From: Desulfohalobiaceae bacterium
GTDB taxonomy: Bacteria > Desulfobacterota > Desulfovibrionia > Desulfovibrionales > Desulfothermaceae
Length of the DNA stretch: 24,256 bases
Reading direction: 5' to 3'
Assembly: GCA_021737525.1 (NCBI GenBank)
Contig: JAIPDU010000002.1
Location: 1-24,256 of the forward strand
The notes below the pieces were generated by a model, which had not been told where the DNA came from, made no database searches, and worked only from the letters and a program-made list of their open reading frames with translations. Below, piece by piece: positions 1 to 7,278 of this stretch (position 1 is its first letter; each line of letters opens with the position of its first letter). Made by a program: the position numbers and the translations under genes.

Positions 1-33
1 GGAAAGAGAACTTCCTGGACGGAAACTAGCTAG

Positions 34-175
34 TGCCTGACCGAAAACCGTGATTGGACGTCAACTTGCCCCGGCTGCGAGGTGCAAGATATTTTGAACC
101 CACAGTGTATACTACTGGATGAGGATTTCAAAATCTTGCAGCCACGAAGTGGATGGGTGAGTTTTGGTCCAATCT
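34..175 (-). repeat. MITE-like palindromic element, copy 1 (3' of acpP)
   Basis: First of three copies of a dispersed element of about 140 bp; the others are at 4975-5114 and 16041-16180. It is the most diverged copy. Read on the minus strand it starts directly after the acpP stop. The two halves are imperfectly complementary: the arm ending GAAAACC near 48 pairs with the arm around 160-170, and ATTTTGAA pairs with TTCAAAAT around the centre, so the RNA or single strand could fold into one long hairpin. It is flanked by CTAGCTAG (26-33) and CTAGCTAT (176-183), which looks like a target-site duplication. There is no transposase gene in it. Family membership rests on visible alignment of the three copies; mobility is inferred. 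Confidence 0.8.
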
Positions 176-406
176 CTAGCTATTCGCCTCCACGAAAGTA
201 ATCACATCCTGCACTGTTCGCAGCTGCTGCGCCTTGTCGTCGTCGATCTCCAGGCCGAACTCGTCCTCCATGGCCATGATCAACTCGGTCAGATCCAGGG
301 AATCCGCTCCCAGATCGTCCACAAAGGACGCCTCGGGCACTACCTGATCCTGATTCACATCCAGCTGCTCGGACACGATCCCCTTTATCTTCTCCAATAC
401 GGACAT
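176..406 (-). CDS. acpP: acyl carrier protein
   Basis: Acyl carrier protein, 76 residues, which carries growing acyl chains as thioesters on a phosphopantetheine arm in the cytoplasm. The attachment motif G-A-D-S-L-D is present with Ser36, followed by the usual acidic helix (LTELIMAMEDEFG). I start it at the ATG at 404-406 because a strong GGAGG (411-415) sits just upstream; an in-frame ATG four codons earlier overlaps that ribosome-binding site and is unlikely. It is the last gene seen in the yceD-rpmF-plsX-fabH-fabG-acpP cluster, 71 bp after fabG. fabF, the usual next gene, would lie beyond the left edge. Its TAG stop at 176-178 lies within the direct repeat bordering repeat copy 1. Confidence 0.97.
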   Translation of the reverse strand: MSVLEKIKGIVSEQLDVNQDQVVPEASFVDDLGADSLDLTELIMAMEDEFGLEIDDDKAQQLRTVQDVITFVEANS

Positions 407-477
407 ATATCCTCCCATATTCGTTTTCTATTCCGCCCGACCGGGTCAGGCATTTTTCCGCTCGCCAAGAGAGGCGA

Positions 478-1221
478 CTACATATACATTCCGCCGTTCA
501 CCGAGAGCACGTGTCCGGTAATGAAACCGGCTTCCTCCGAGGCAAGCCAGGACACGGCAGCGGCGACCTCCCAAGCCTCGCCGAACCGTCCCAGAGGAAT
601 ACGGGACAGATAGGCCTCCCTGGTTTGGCCGTCGAGCTCCTCGGTCATCTCCGTGGCGATAAAGCCCGGAGCAACCGCATTCACAGTGATGCCCCTGCTT
701 GCCAGCTCCGCTGCAGCGGACTTGGTCAGACCGACAAGGCCCGCCTTGGAGGCGCAGTAGTTCGTCTGCCCCGGATTGCCGGACTGACCCACCACGGAGG
801 AAATGTTGATGATACGGCCCTGTCTGCGCCGGACCATGAGCTTGGAGGCCTCCCGCAGGCAGGCAAAGGCACCGTTGAGGTTAACCTGCAGGACATCATT
901 CCAGTCCCGGTCCTTCATCCGGAGCAACAGGCCGTCCCTGGTGACACCGGCGTTATTCACCAGGGCCCCGAGGTTCACCGCTCCCTTGATCTCTTCCTTG
1001 AACCAGGCCGCGACGTCGTCGGTCCGGGACACGTCGAGCTGGAAGGCCCGAACCCTGCCTCCCTGTTCCTCGGCCTCACTGCGGACCTGCTCCGCCTTGT
1101 CCGCATTGCTCACGTAGGTGAAATAGACCTGCCATCCGTCCGCAGCCAAGCGTTTGACCAGTGCCTGCCCGATCCCCCTGGAACCGCCCGTAACAATCGC
1201 AGTCTCTAGCAAATCCGTCAT
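478..1221 (-). CDS. fabG: 3-oxoacyl-[ACP] reductase
   Basis: NADPH-dependent 3-ketoacyl-ACP reductase of the short-chain dehydrogenase family, 247 residues, cytoplasmic; it carries out the first reduction in each fatty-acid elongation cycle. The Rossmann motif TGGSRGIG is at residues 11-18 and NNAG at 89-92. The catalytic set is Asn114, Ser142, Tyr155 and Lys159 (YCASK). The length is normal for FabG. The ATG at 1219-1221 follows AGGTGGA at a suitable distance. It lies 77 bp or so after fabH and directly before acpP, so FabG rather than another SDR is the clear choice from context. Confidence 0.96.
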   Translation of the reverse strand: MTDLLETAIVTGGSRGIGQALVKRLAADGWQVYFTYVSNADKAEQVRSEAEEQGGRVRAFQLDVSRTDDVAAWFKEEIKGAVNLGALVNNAGVTRDGLLLRMKDRDWNDVLQVNLNGAFACLREASKLMVRRRQGRIINISSVVGQSGNPGQTNYCASKAGLVGLTKSAAAELASRGITVNAVAPGFIATEMTEELDGQTREAYLSRIPLGRFGEAWEVAAAVSWLASEEAGFITGHVLSVNGGMYM

Positions 1222-1298
1222 ACAGCGTCCACCTGTTTGGGTTCGCCGGTCACCGTGGTCCTAAAAAACTCGCCCCAGATCGACGGGCTCACACTCGG

Positions 1299-2291
1299 CT
1301 AGAACTGAAGCAGCGCGCTACCCCAGGTCAATCCGGCACCGAAGGCCGTGAGCAGCACCTTGTCCCCGGAAGTGATGCGACCAGCGGCGTACGCTTCGCT
1401 CAGGGCGATGATCACCGAAGCAGCGGATGTGTTCCCGTAGCGGTCCACATTGACGTAAATGTTCTGCATGGGATAGCCCAGCTTCTTGGCCAGGGCCTCA
1501 ATGATGCGCAGATTGGCCTGATGCGGAATGAAGAGATCCACATCCGCGGTGCTCAGCCCGTTCCGGTGAAGCAGCTTGGTGGTAAGATCCGCCATGCCGC
1601 GGACAGCGTGACGGAAGAGCTCGCGGCCCTTCATCTGGATGAAATAATCTTCGCTTACCGCCTGCCCCAACTTATAGGGGCTGGCCGAGCCGCCCTCCCG
1701 GCCCACGGGCAGCAGATGTCCCAGTGTGCCGTCGGAATGCTGAATTGCGTCCACCACATAGGGACCGGCCTCGGACCCGCCGCCGAGAACCGCCGCTCCT
1801 GCCCCGTCACCGAAAAGGACGCAGGTGTTGCGGTCGGAAAAGTTCAATCTGGCGGTACAGACCTCGCTGCCCACGACAAGGATGGTGGCTCCGGGATCGA
1901 GCGCCAAGAGGCCCCTGGCCAGATCCAGGGAGTAGATGAACCCGGAACAGCCGGCACCCACATCCGCCGCCATCTGGCAGCGTGTGGCCCCCAGCTCCCC
2001 CTGCAGGACACAGCTGCTTGTGGGGGTGCAATAGTCGGGAGTAAAGGTGGCCAGCAGGATATGGGTCACGTCCCCGGCGTCGCAGCCGGCGTCTTTAAGG
2101 GCCCGACGCGACGCGTGAAGAGCGAGTTCCGAGCAGCCCTGTCCCTCGGCGGCGATCCTGCGTTCCTTGATCCCCGTTCTTGTGGTGATCCACTCGTCCG
2201 AGGTCTCCACCATCTCTTCCAAATCGGGATTGGTCAGGACGGAGTCGGGAACGTAATAGCCAAGTCCAAGTATATTCGGTTGTCCGCTCAT
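1299..2291 (-). CDS. fabH: 3-oxoacyl-[ACP] synthase III
   Basis: Beta-ketoacyl-ACP synthase III (KAS III), which condenses an acyl-CoA primer with malonyl-ACP to start fatty-acid synthesis. Numbered from the ATG at 2291 (330 aa), the Cys-His-Asn triad is visible: Cys115 in GAGCSGF, His257 in IPHQAN, and Asn287 in YGNTSA. A GTG three codons upstream (2298-2300) would give 333 aa; neither start has a strong ribosome-binding site, so the start is uncertain by three residues. It begins about 40 bp after plsX and is followed by fabG. The substrate-primer preference (acetyl-CoA or branched) cannot be read from the sequence. Confidence 0.95.
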   Translation of the reverse strand: MSGQPNILGLGYYVPDSVLTNPDLEEMVETSDEWITTRTGIKERRIAAEGQGCSELALHASRRALKDAGCDAGDVTHILLATFTPDYCTPTSSCVLQGELGATRCQMAADVGAGCSGFIYSLDLARGLLALDPGATILVVGSEVCTARLNFSDRNTCVLFGDGAGAAVLGGGSEAGPYVVDAIQHSDGTLGHLLPVGREGGSASPYKLGQAVSEDYFIQMKGRELFRHAVRGMADLTTKLLHRNGLSTADVDLFIPHQANLRIIEALAKKLGYPMQNIYVNVDRYGNTSAASVIIALSEAYAAGRITSGDKVLLTAFGAGLTWGSALLQF

Positions 2292-2329
2292 AAGGCTCAC
2301 TATTTGAAGATCATGCTCGGTTTGGGGCC

Positions 2330-3433
2330 CTAACCCTGCTGCTCCTCGGAACCCCCTTCTTCCGAGTACGAACCCGATTTCTGGCCCGAAGAGATGAAAT
2401 GACGGAAACGATGGAAGCGGCTCAGCTCGGGATGCATCTCCAGCGTTTGCCGAATCGCGTCATTGGCCTTGGTGGTGGTGAATTCCACGGCCATCTTGAC
2501 CGCTTGGCAGATCGCGGTTTGGCCGGCTGAGCCGTGACAGACGAAGACCGTGCCGTTCAGCCCCAGGAGGGGGGCTCCGCCGTATTCCTCGTAGTCCAGA
2601 CGTTTCCCGATGCGATTCAAGGCGGGCCGTGCCATCAGGGCCCCGAGCTTGCTCATCCTGTTCCTGGAGAGCTCCTGCTTGAGCATTTTGCCGAAGGCCC
2701 TGCCCAGGCCTTCGCTCAGCTTGAGGGCTATGTTGCCCACGAATCCGTCGCAGACAGCGATATCGATATCCGATTGGAACACATCCCTGCCCTCCATGTT
2801 GCCCACGAAGTTCAGGGAGGTGCTCTTGAGCATGGCGTAGGCCTCTGTCACCTGAGCATTGCCCTTGCCCTGCTCCTCCCCGATATTCAGGATCCCCACC
2901 TTGGGACTGCTCTCCTTGAGCACGTTCCTGGCCAATGTATCCGCCATGATGGCGAACTGGACCAGATGGCGGGGCTTGGAGTCGACGTTGGCCCCCACGT
3001 CGACGAGCAGCAGGGGCTTGTTCTCCCGGGGAAGGATGGTGGCCAGACCGGGGCGGTCGATTCCTTTGATCCGGCCCAGGACCAGCATGGTCGTAGCCAG
3101 GGTGGGACCGGTGTGCCCAGCGCTCACAAGGCCCTGGGCACGGCCGTCCTTGATCAGGTGGCTCGCCACCTGGATGGACGTGCCGCGTTTCTTGCGCATC
3201 CGATGCGAGGACTTCTCCCCAGCCTCGGCCACTTCGTCCGCGTGGACGACCTCCACATCCAGATCCTGGCAGGAATGCTGTTCCAGCTCGAGACGCAACT
3301 CGCTATCCCTGCCCACGAACCTCAGTCCGACGCCCGTCTCCCGGGCGGCACGCAAAGCCCCGGGCACAATCACGGAGGGACCCCAGTCCCCCCCCATGGC
3401 GTCTATCGCCATGACCGTGCCCTTATTGCTCAT
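2330..3433 (-). CDS. plsX: phosphate acyltransferase PlsX
   Basis: Acyl-ACP:phosphate acyltransferase, 367 residues, a peripheral membrane enzyme that makes acyl-phosphate for PlsY in phospholipid synthesis. The N-terminus has the family hallmark AIDAMGGDWGP (residues 9-19). Further PlsX features include SAGHTGPTLA near 105 and the VCDGFVGNIALK segment near 230. The length is slightly above the usual 330-350 because of a polar C-terminal tail rich in Ser, Glu and Gly. Its ATG (3431-3433) overlaps the rpmF stop by 11 bp, which suggests translational coupling. It sits between rpmF and fabH, the common bacterial order. Confidence 0.97.
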   Translation of the reverse strand: MSNKGTVMAIDAMGGDWGPSVIVPGALRAARETGVGLRFVGRDSELRLELEQHSCQDLDVEVVHADEVAEAGEKSSHRMRKKRGTSIQVASHLIKDGRAQGLVSAGHTGPTLATTMLVLGRIKGIDRPGLATILPRENKPLLLVDVGANVDSKPRHLVQFAIMADTLARNVLKESSPKVGILNIGEEQGKGNAQVTEAYAMLKSTSLNFVGNMEGRDVFQSDIDIAVCDGFVGNIALKLSEGLGRAFGKMLKQELSRNRMSKLGALMARPALNRIGKRLDYEEYGGAPLLGLNGTVFVCHGSAGQTAICQAVKMAVEFTTTKANDAIRQTLEMHPELSRFHRFRHFISSGQKSGSYSEEGGSEEQQG

Positions 3434-3605
3434 TCGAGTCGCCTGTCACTTGCTTTCCCTTGTACGTCCCGCATGCCGGGCAGGCCCGATGGGGCATGGC
3501 GGGCTCGCCGCAGGAACAGAATGTGACCTTTGGCTTGGAGACACCGTCGTGGGAGCGACGCATCCCCTTCCTGGATTTGGAGACTTTCTTTTTGGGTACT
3601 GCCAT
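3423..3605 (-). CDS. rpmF: 50S ribosomal protein L32
   Basis: Ribosomal protein L32, 60 residues, a small basic protein of the large subunit. It begins MAVPKKKVSKSRKGMRRSHDG, the classic L32 N-terminus. It carries a Zn-ribbon with four Cys (Cys30, Cys32, Cys42, Cys45), so it is a zinc-containing (C+) form, with the first pair spaced CSC rather than CxxC. The ATG at 3603-3605 has AGGAG about 8 bases upstream. A longer in-frame reading back to 3836 is only an open frame through the leader. It is preceded by yceD with a 170 bp gap and overlaps plsX by 11 bp. Confidence 0.97.
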   Translation of the reverse strand: MAVPKKKVSKSRKGMRRSHDGVSKPKVTFCSCGEPAMPHRACPACGTYKGKQVTGDSNEQ

Positions 3606-3775
3606 CCTCGATTCTCCTGTCGTTTTTTCTGGCCGCGATATCATCGCGCGGCACTGCAGAGGGTCTCTATCATGGGGCCGAAGAGAAGGCAAACCGAACG
3701 GCTCTGCCGGCACAGCGGGACGCTTCCTCCGGTCGATCAAACGCTCCCGGCAAGCCCGGGGACACCGGGGAAAAA

Positions 3776-4303
3776 CTACTCGATCTTGAGCCGGCGAAGA
3801 ACGGCCAGCCTGGGGTCGCCTTCCTCGGCCTGGCAATCACAGGGGCCGAGGTTCAAGTTGGTGCCGCAACCGGGGCACACACCCTGGCACTCCTCGGCAC
3901 AGACATGCTTGAAGGGCAGGTTCAGAACCATCTGCTCCCAGAGTACTCCGGCCAGGTCCAGGAACCAGACGTTGTTCTCCATCCAGAGGAACCTCGGTCC
4001 GAGAAGATCCGCTTCGCTCAAGGAGGGATCGGATTCCTCGAAGATGCTGAAATGAGCCGCCAGAACAAACCCGGCAGCCTCGGCGCAGCGATCACAGGGC
4101 ATCTCGATCTTTCCGCTGAGATCGCCGTTGATCAAGTAGCCCTTGTCCTGGGGAGAAACGTGCACTTTGGCCTGTATGGCCTCGGCTATGGTATAGGGCA
4201 GCCCGAACTCGGCTATGGGGTCGTTCCATACCGCCTGTTCCTGGACACAATAGTCCTCTCCAGCCGGGGGCAGGTCCTTGAGATTAATCCAGTAGCTCGC
4301 CAT
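3776..4303 (-). CDS. yceD: YceD/DUF177 family protein
   Basis: YceD (DUF177) protein, 175 residues. Genes of this family are almost always found directly before rpmF and are linked to 23S rRNA or large-subunit metabolism; the precise role is not settled. The sequence has a CDRC pair near residue 70 and a Cys-rich segment CAEECQGVCPGCG followed by CDC near the C-terminus, which would fit a metal-binding knuckle. It is the first gene of the lipid/ribosome cluster, with an ATG at 4301-4303 only about 18 bases after the predicted transcription start. The 170 bp to rpmF holds no gene; it contains a short CGCGAT/ATCGCG hairpin close to the rpmF ribosome-binding site. Confidence 0.9.
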   Translation of the reverse strand: MASYWINLKDLPPAGEDYCVQEQAVWNDPIAEFGLPYTIAEAIQAKVHVSPQDKGYLINGDLSGKIEMPCDRCAEAAGFVLAAHFSIFEESDPSLSEADLLGPRFLWMENNVWFLDLAGVLWEQMVLNLPFKHVCAEECQGVCPGCGTNLNLGPCDCQAEEGDPRLAVLRRLKIE

Positions 4304-4327
4304 AATGAAATACCCCGAAACGTATTT

Positions 4328-4356
4328 ATTTACTTAGGCATCAAGCCGTTTGTCAA
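4328..4356 (-). promoter_or_regulatory. sigma70-type promoter for yceD-rpmF-plsX-fabH-fabG-acpP
   Basis: On the minus strand a perfect -35 TTGACA (4351-4356) is followed 17 bp later by GTAAAT (4328-4333) as the -10, inside an AT-rich stretch. Transcription would start near 4321, about 18 bases before the yceD ATG. The -35 and spacing are seen directly; use in vivo is inferred. Confidence 0.6.
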
Positions 4357-4460
4357 GCTCTACCCTTGCGTTTTGCATGAACTTAATATAGGGTGTCTTT
4401 TTTGTCTGTCGGGAGTGAATCCGCCCTAGGTGAGCCAACGAGCGGACTCCCGTCCCCGCC

Positions 4461-4540
4461 TTTTCTTTTAACAAAAGAAAAAGCAAAAAAGTCAGTGGTT
4501 TATAGTAGCGCATTTTTGTTTCTTTTCACCAAAAAGAAAC
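4461..4540. repeat. pair of related AT-rich hairpins between divergent yceD and rpmB
   Basis: The divergent gap 4304-4610 contains the yceD promoter on its left and two similar short palindromes. The first is TTTTCTTTT-AAC-AAAAGAAAA (4461-4481). The second is GTTTCTTTT (4518-4526) pairing with AAAAGAAAC (4532-4540) over a 5-base loop. Both are followed by a GTCAG. They lie 70-150 bases upstream of rpmB. They could be transcript stem-loops, a protein-binding site, or the remains of a repeat; neither has a clear T-run tail for a terminator on either strand. A TATAGT at 4501-4506 could be part of an rpmB promoter, but no good -35 goes with it. Confidence 0.5.
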
Positions 4541-4610
4541 GACAGTCAGTTTCCGGTTGAAAGCTGGCTGGGCTCGAGGAGCAAATAACTGCCCATGGGA
4601 GGTTTTATTT

Positions 4611-4811
4611 ATGGCCAAGACATGCGAGATATGCGGCAAGACGCCCCAAGTCGGATTTCATGTGAGTCACGCCAACAACAAGACCAAGCGCCGCTTCAAG
4701 CCCAATCTGCAACGGGTACGGGCCCAGATGCCCTCCGGCGGGGTCAAGCGGATCAAGGTCTGTTCCCGCTGCCTGCGCAACGGCTCGGTCCGCAAGCCGG
4801 CCATCCGTTAG
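4611..4811 (+). CDS. rpmB: 50S ribosomal protein L28
   Basis: Ribosomal protein L28, 66 residues, large-subunit protein. It begins MAKTCEICGKTPQ and carries a CxxC at residues 5-8 and a second in VCSRC, making it the zinc-binding (C+) form. The body GFHVSHANNKTKRRFKPNLQ is the family signature. The ATG at 4611 follows GGGAGG (4597-4602) at 8 bases; an in-frame ATG at 4557 adds 18 non-conserved residues and is rejected. It is transcribed alone and away from the yceD cluster. It is followed by a 307 bp stretch with no gene that holds a long inverted repeat and MITE-like copy 2. Confidence 0.97.
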   Translation: MAKTCEICGKTPQVGFHVSHANNKTKRRFKPNLQRVRAQMPSGGVKRIKVCSRCLRNGSVRKPAIR

Positions 4812-4852
4812 TCGCGGGTTGATTGTATTTCCACGCCGACATTCCGCCACGT

Positions 4853-4957
4853 CCCTTCACCCACTCGAGGCACGGAATGCTGCTTTTGCGAACAGACTGA
4901 CTCAGAATGGCAACTCGACAAAGGCAACAATTAGCTGTCCATCGAGTGGGTGAAGGG
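4853..4957. repeat. 16-bp perfect inverted repeat 3' of rpmB
   Basis: Positions 4853-4868 (CCCTTCACCCACTCGA) are perfectly complementary to 4942-4957, separated by 73 bases. A smaller pair, CATTCCG (4840-4846) and CGGAATG (4873-4879), overlaps the left arm and would compete with it. There is no T-run after the right arm. The unit lies between the convergent rpmB and gltX genes and directly abuts MITE-like copy 2. It may be a bidirectional 3'-end structure or a different palindromic element. Confidence 0.6.
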
Positions 4958-4974
4958 CCTTCTAGCCTACCCAG

Positions 4975-5114
4975 TACCCGATCGAAAACCGTGATTGGAC
5001 GTAAACTTGCCCGGATACGAGGAGGCGAAACTTTGAAACCGCAGTGTATATTAATACATGAGGATTTCAAAATTTTGCAGCGACGAAGTAGGTGGGTGAG
5101 TTTTCCTCCAAGCA
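4975..5114 (-). repeat. MITE-like palindromic element, copy 2 (3' of gltX)
   Basis: Second copy of the 140 bp element, exactly the length of copy 3. The 74 bases at 5032-5105 are identical to 16098-16171. TTTGAAA and TTTCAAA flank the loop region around TGTATATTAATACA. The flanking direct repeat is degenerate: CTACCCAG (4967-4974) versus CCACCTAG (5115-5122), 6 of 8. The right-hand repeat contains the gltX stop (5119-5121). There is no coding gene in it. Confidence 0.85.
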
Positions 5115-5118
5115 CCAC

Positions 5119-6522
5119 CTAGGCCTCGGCCAGCTGCAGCGCCCGCTCCAGCCGAGCCAGAACACTTTCCCGCCCCAAGAGCTCCATGCTCTCGAAAAGC
5201 CCAGGGCTGGCCTTGCTTCCGGTCAAAGCCACGCGGATGGGCTGAGCCAGGCGCTTGAAGCGGATCTCCTGCTCCTCCAGAAAGCTCCCTATGCGCGACT
5301 CCAGGCTCTTTTGATCGAACCGGGGCAGCTCCCGCAATACGGGCAATAGCCGCTCCAGATAGGAAGCCGCTTCCGGGGTGAGGAACTTGTGCAAGAGCTC
5401 CGGGTCGTAGGGCAAATCCCCATCCGCGCGGACGAAGGGAGCGGCCCACTCGGCCATCTCCTGCATCGTTTTGGCCCTGGGCTGCAGCAGGGGAATCAGC
5501 TGGAGGAGATAATCCTGTTCCGGTGAGGGCAAATCGCTGGCCGCCAGGAACTCCTGCAGGACAGGTGCCAAATCCTGTGCTGACGCGGACTTGATATGCT
5601 GGCTGTTGACCCAGAGCAATTTGTCCGGATCGAAGACACAGGCGGACTTGCTCAGGTTGTGCAGGGAGAACTTCTCCCGCAGCTCGTCCTGGGAAAAGAT
5701 CTCCTGGTCCCCGTAGGACCAGCCCAGCCGGGCCAGATAGTTGCTCATCGCCTCGGGCAGAAAGCCCTGCCGCCTGTATTCCAGCACGGACATGGCCCCG
5801 TGCCGCTTGCTCAGACGCTTCTTGTCCGGCCCCATGATCATGGGGACATGGCCGAATACCGGCAGATCGACGCCCAGGGCGCGGTAGAGAAGGACCTGCT
5901 TGGGCGTGTTGCTCAAGTGATCGTCCCCGCGCAGGATATGGGTGATTCCCATGTCCACGTCATCCACCACCACCGCCAGGTTGTAAGTGGGCGCCCCGTC
6001 GGTCCGGCGCAGAACGAAGTCATCCAGCTCCCTGTTGTCCACGGCCACATCGCCTTTGAGCACATCCTTGAACGCGGTTTCTCCCTCCAAGGGAGACTTG
6101 AAGCGGATCACCCGCTCCGGACCCGGGCCCAGATTCCGCTCGCGGCAGCGCCCGTTGTACTTGGGCTTCTCCCCTTTCTTCCGGGCCTCCTCCCGCATCT
6201 GCTCCACTTCCTCCGGGGTGCAGCTGCAGTAGTAGGCCATGCTATTGTCCAGGAGCTCGTCGATGAAACGCTGGTAGAGGTCGAAGCGCTGGGACTGGTA
6301 ATAGGGGCCCTCGTCCCAGTCCAGCCCCAGCCAGTGCATGGCCTCTAGGATGGAATCGGTCATCTCCCTGCTGGAGCGCTCTACGTCGGTATCCTCCATG
6401 CGGAGCACGAATCGCCCCCCTGTGCTCCTGGCCAGCAGCCAGTTGAACAGGGCGGTCCTCGCTCCGCCTATATGCAGATATCCCGTGGGGCTGGGAGGAA
6501 ACCGCGTCACTACTGTCTGCAT
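5119..6522 (-). CDS. gltX: glutamate--tRNA ligase
   Basis: Glutamyl-tRNA synthetase, class I, 467 residues, cytoplasmic; it charges tRNA-Glu with glutamate. The HIGH-type motif HIGG is at residues 17-20, in TGYLHIGGARTALFNWLLA. The KMSKS-type motif KRLSKR is at 235-240. A possible zinc site is Cys99, Cys101, Tyr122 and Cys126. The C-terminal third is the helical anticodon-binding region. It starts with the usual V-T-R-F-P-P-S-P-T-G. Whether it is discriminating (Glu only) or also makes Glu-tRNA-Gln cannot be read here. Its end abuts MITE-like copy 2, and the nifU-like gene lies about 100 bp upstream on the same strand. Confidence 0.97.
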   Translation of the reverse strand: MQTVVTRFPPSPTGYLHIGGARTALFNWLLARSTGGRFVLRMEDTDVERSSREMTDSILEAMHWLGLDWDEGPYYQSQRFDLYQRFIDELLDNSMAYYCSCTPEEVEQMREEARKKGEKPKYNGRCRERNLGPGPERVIRFKSPLEGETAFKDVLKGDVAVDNRELDDFVLRRTDGAPTYNLAVVVDDVDMGITHILRGDDHLSNTPKQVLLYRALGVDLPVFGHVPMIMGPDKKRLSKRHGAMSVLEYRRQGFLPEAMSNYLARLGWSYGDQEIFSQDELREKFSLHNLSKSACVFDPDKLLWVNSQHIKSASAQDLAPVLQEFLAASDLPSPEQDYLLQLIPLLQPRAKTMQEMAEWAAPFVRADGDLPYDPELLHKFLTPEAASYLERLLPVLRELPRFDQKSLESRIGSFLEEQEIRFKRLAQPIRVALTGSKASPGLFESMELLGRESVLARLERALQLAEA

Positions 6523-6622
6523 GCTCGCTTCTCCGCTCTGCTTCTGAGGTTACAAAGGCACAAAGAAAAAGGCGGGATACCCCGCCTGTTCATGGAAGCC
6601 GCTCCGCTCGGGAGAGAGCGGG

Positions 6623-6844
6623 CTAGACCGACTCGACCGCCTTCACTTCGGGAATTTCCTGTTTCAGCGCCTGCTCGATGCCGTTCTTCAGCGTCATCTG
6701 GGACATGGGGCAACCGGCGCAGGCCCCTTGCAGCCGAACCTGCACCACGCTGTCCTCGGTAACACCGACCAGTTCCACGTCCCCTCCGTCGGCCTGGAGC
6801 TGGGGCCTGATCTTTTCCAGTATTTCCTGAACCCTTTCCTGCAT
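6623..6844 (-). CDS. NifU C-terminal-domain Fe-S scaffold protein
   Basis: NifU-like protein made only of the C-terminal scaffold domain, 73 residues. Members transiently hold an Fe-S cluster on a CxxC motif, seen here as Cys42-Ala-Gly-Cys45 in GACAGCPMSQMTLKNGIE, and pass it to target proteins. It starts MQERVQEILEKIRPQLQADGG, the normal family start; GGAGGAG lies just before the ATG at 6842-6844. Longer frames upstream are not conserved. It follows the FTR-like gene by 80 bp on the same strand and could serve the 4Fe-4S cluster of that protein. That pairing is an inference from position. Confidence 0.93.
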   Translation of the reverse strand: MQERVQEILEKIRPQLQADGGDVELVGVTEDSVVQVRLQGACAGCPMSQMTLKNGIEQALKQEIPEVKAVESV

Positions 6845-6924
6845 GATCTCCTCCTTGTATCCGTCTTGTCCCGCCTGGGACAAAGCTTCCGGGACCAAGA
6901 CCGGGTCTGCGGTCCGACGTTGTT

Positions 6925-7278
6925 TCAGCTGCTCGCATCCAGGGCGGCGAGCAGCTTCTCCGGTGGTCTCCTCTCGGGCACATGGACCTGGGGAATAGTC
7001 CCAGCGTTCCATTCCGGGGATACGTAGAGGCCGCAGTAGCAGCTGCCGTATTCCCGAATGTCCGGCCAAGCATAGGTACAGGGACAGAGGATGTCCTTGT
7101 CCATCTCGTAGACCCCGCTGGCCAGACGGCAGGGACAGGCCATGTATCCGTAGCGCTCTTTGTTCACCAGGAGGCTGTTCAAGAGATCCCGGACCAGGGC
7201 CTCGTCCTTGTTGAAATAGAGGCCCCTGGGCTCCTGGAGCTCCTTGAGCTTGGCGTAGAGCGAGTCCACATCATACAT
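6925..7278 (-). CDS. ferredoxin:thioredoxin reductase catalytic subunit-like protein
   Basis: FTR beta (catalytic) chain family, 117 residues. FTR uses a 4Fe-4S cluster next to a redox disulfide to pass electrons from ferredoxin to thioredoxin-type proteins. The six diagnostic cysteines are in three pairs: CPC (Cys48, Cys50), CPC (Cys65, Cys67) and CYC (Cys80, Cys82, followed by GL), the usual FTR catalytic pattern. No FTR variable (alpha) subunit is seen. The start ATG at 7276-7278 overlaps the end of the glutaredoxin gene by 8 bp, so the two are probably coupled; a longer frame upstream just runs through the glutaredoxin gene. The glutaredoxin is its likely partner, by context. Confidence 0.9.
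   Translation of the reverse strand: MYDVDSLYAKLKELQEPRGLYFNKDEALVRDLLNSLLVNKERYGYMACPCRLASGVYEMDKDILCPCTYAWPDIREYGSCYCGLYVSPEWNAGTIPQVHVPERRPPEKLLAALDASS

Noticed and set aside
34..175. The 140-bp repeats as CRISPR repeats or an rRNA/tRNA-like gene
   Set aside because: The copies are kilobases apart with no spacers, and no tRNA or rRNA fold or conserved block is recognisable.
4557..4610. 18-residue N-terminal extension of L28
   Set aside because: Not conserved in the family, and the ATG at 4611 has a strong ribosome-binding site.
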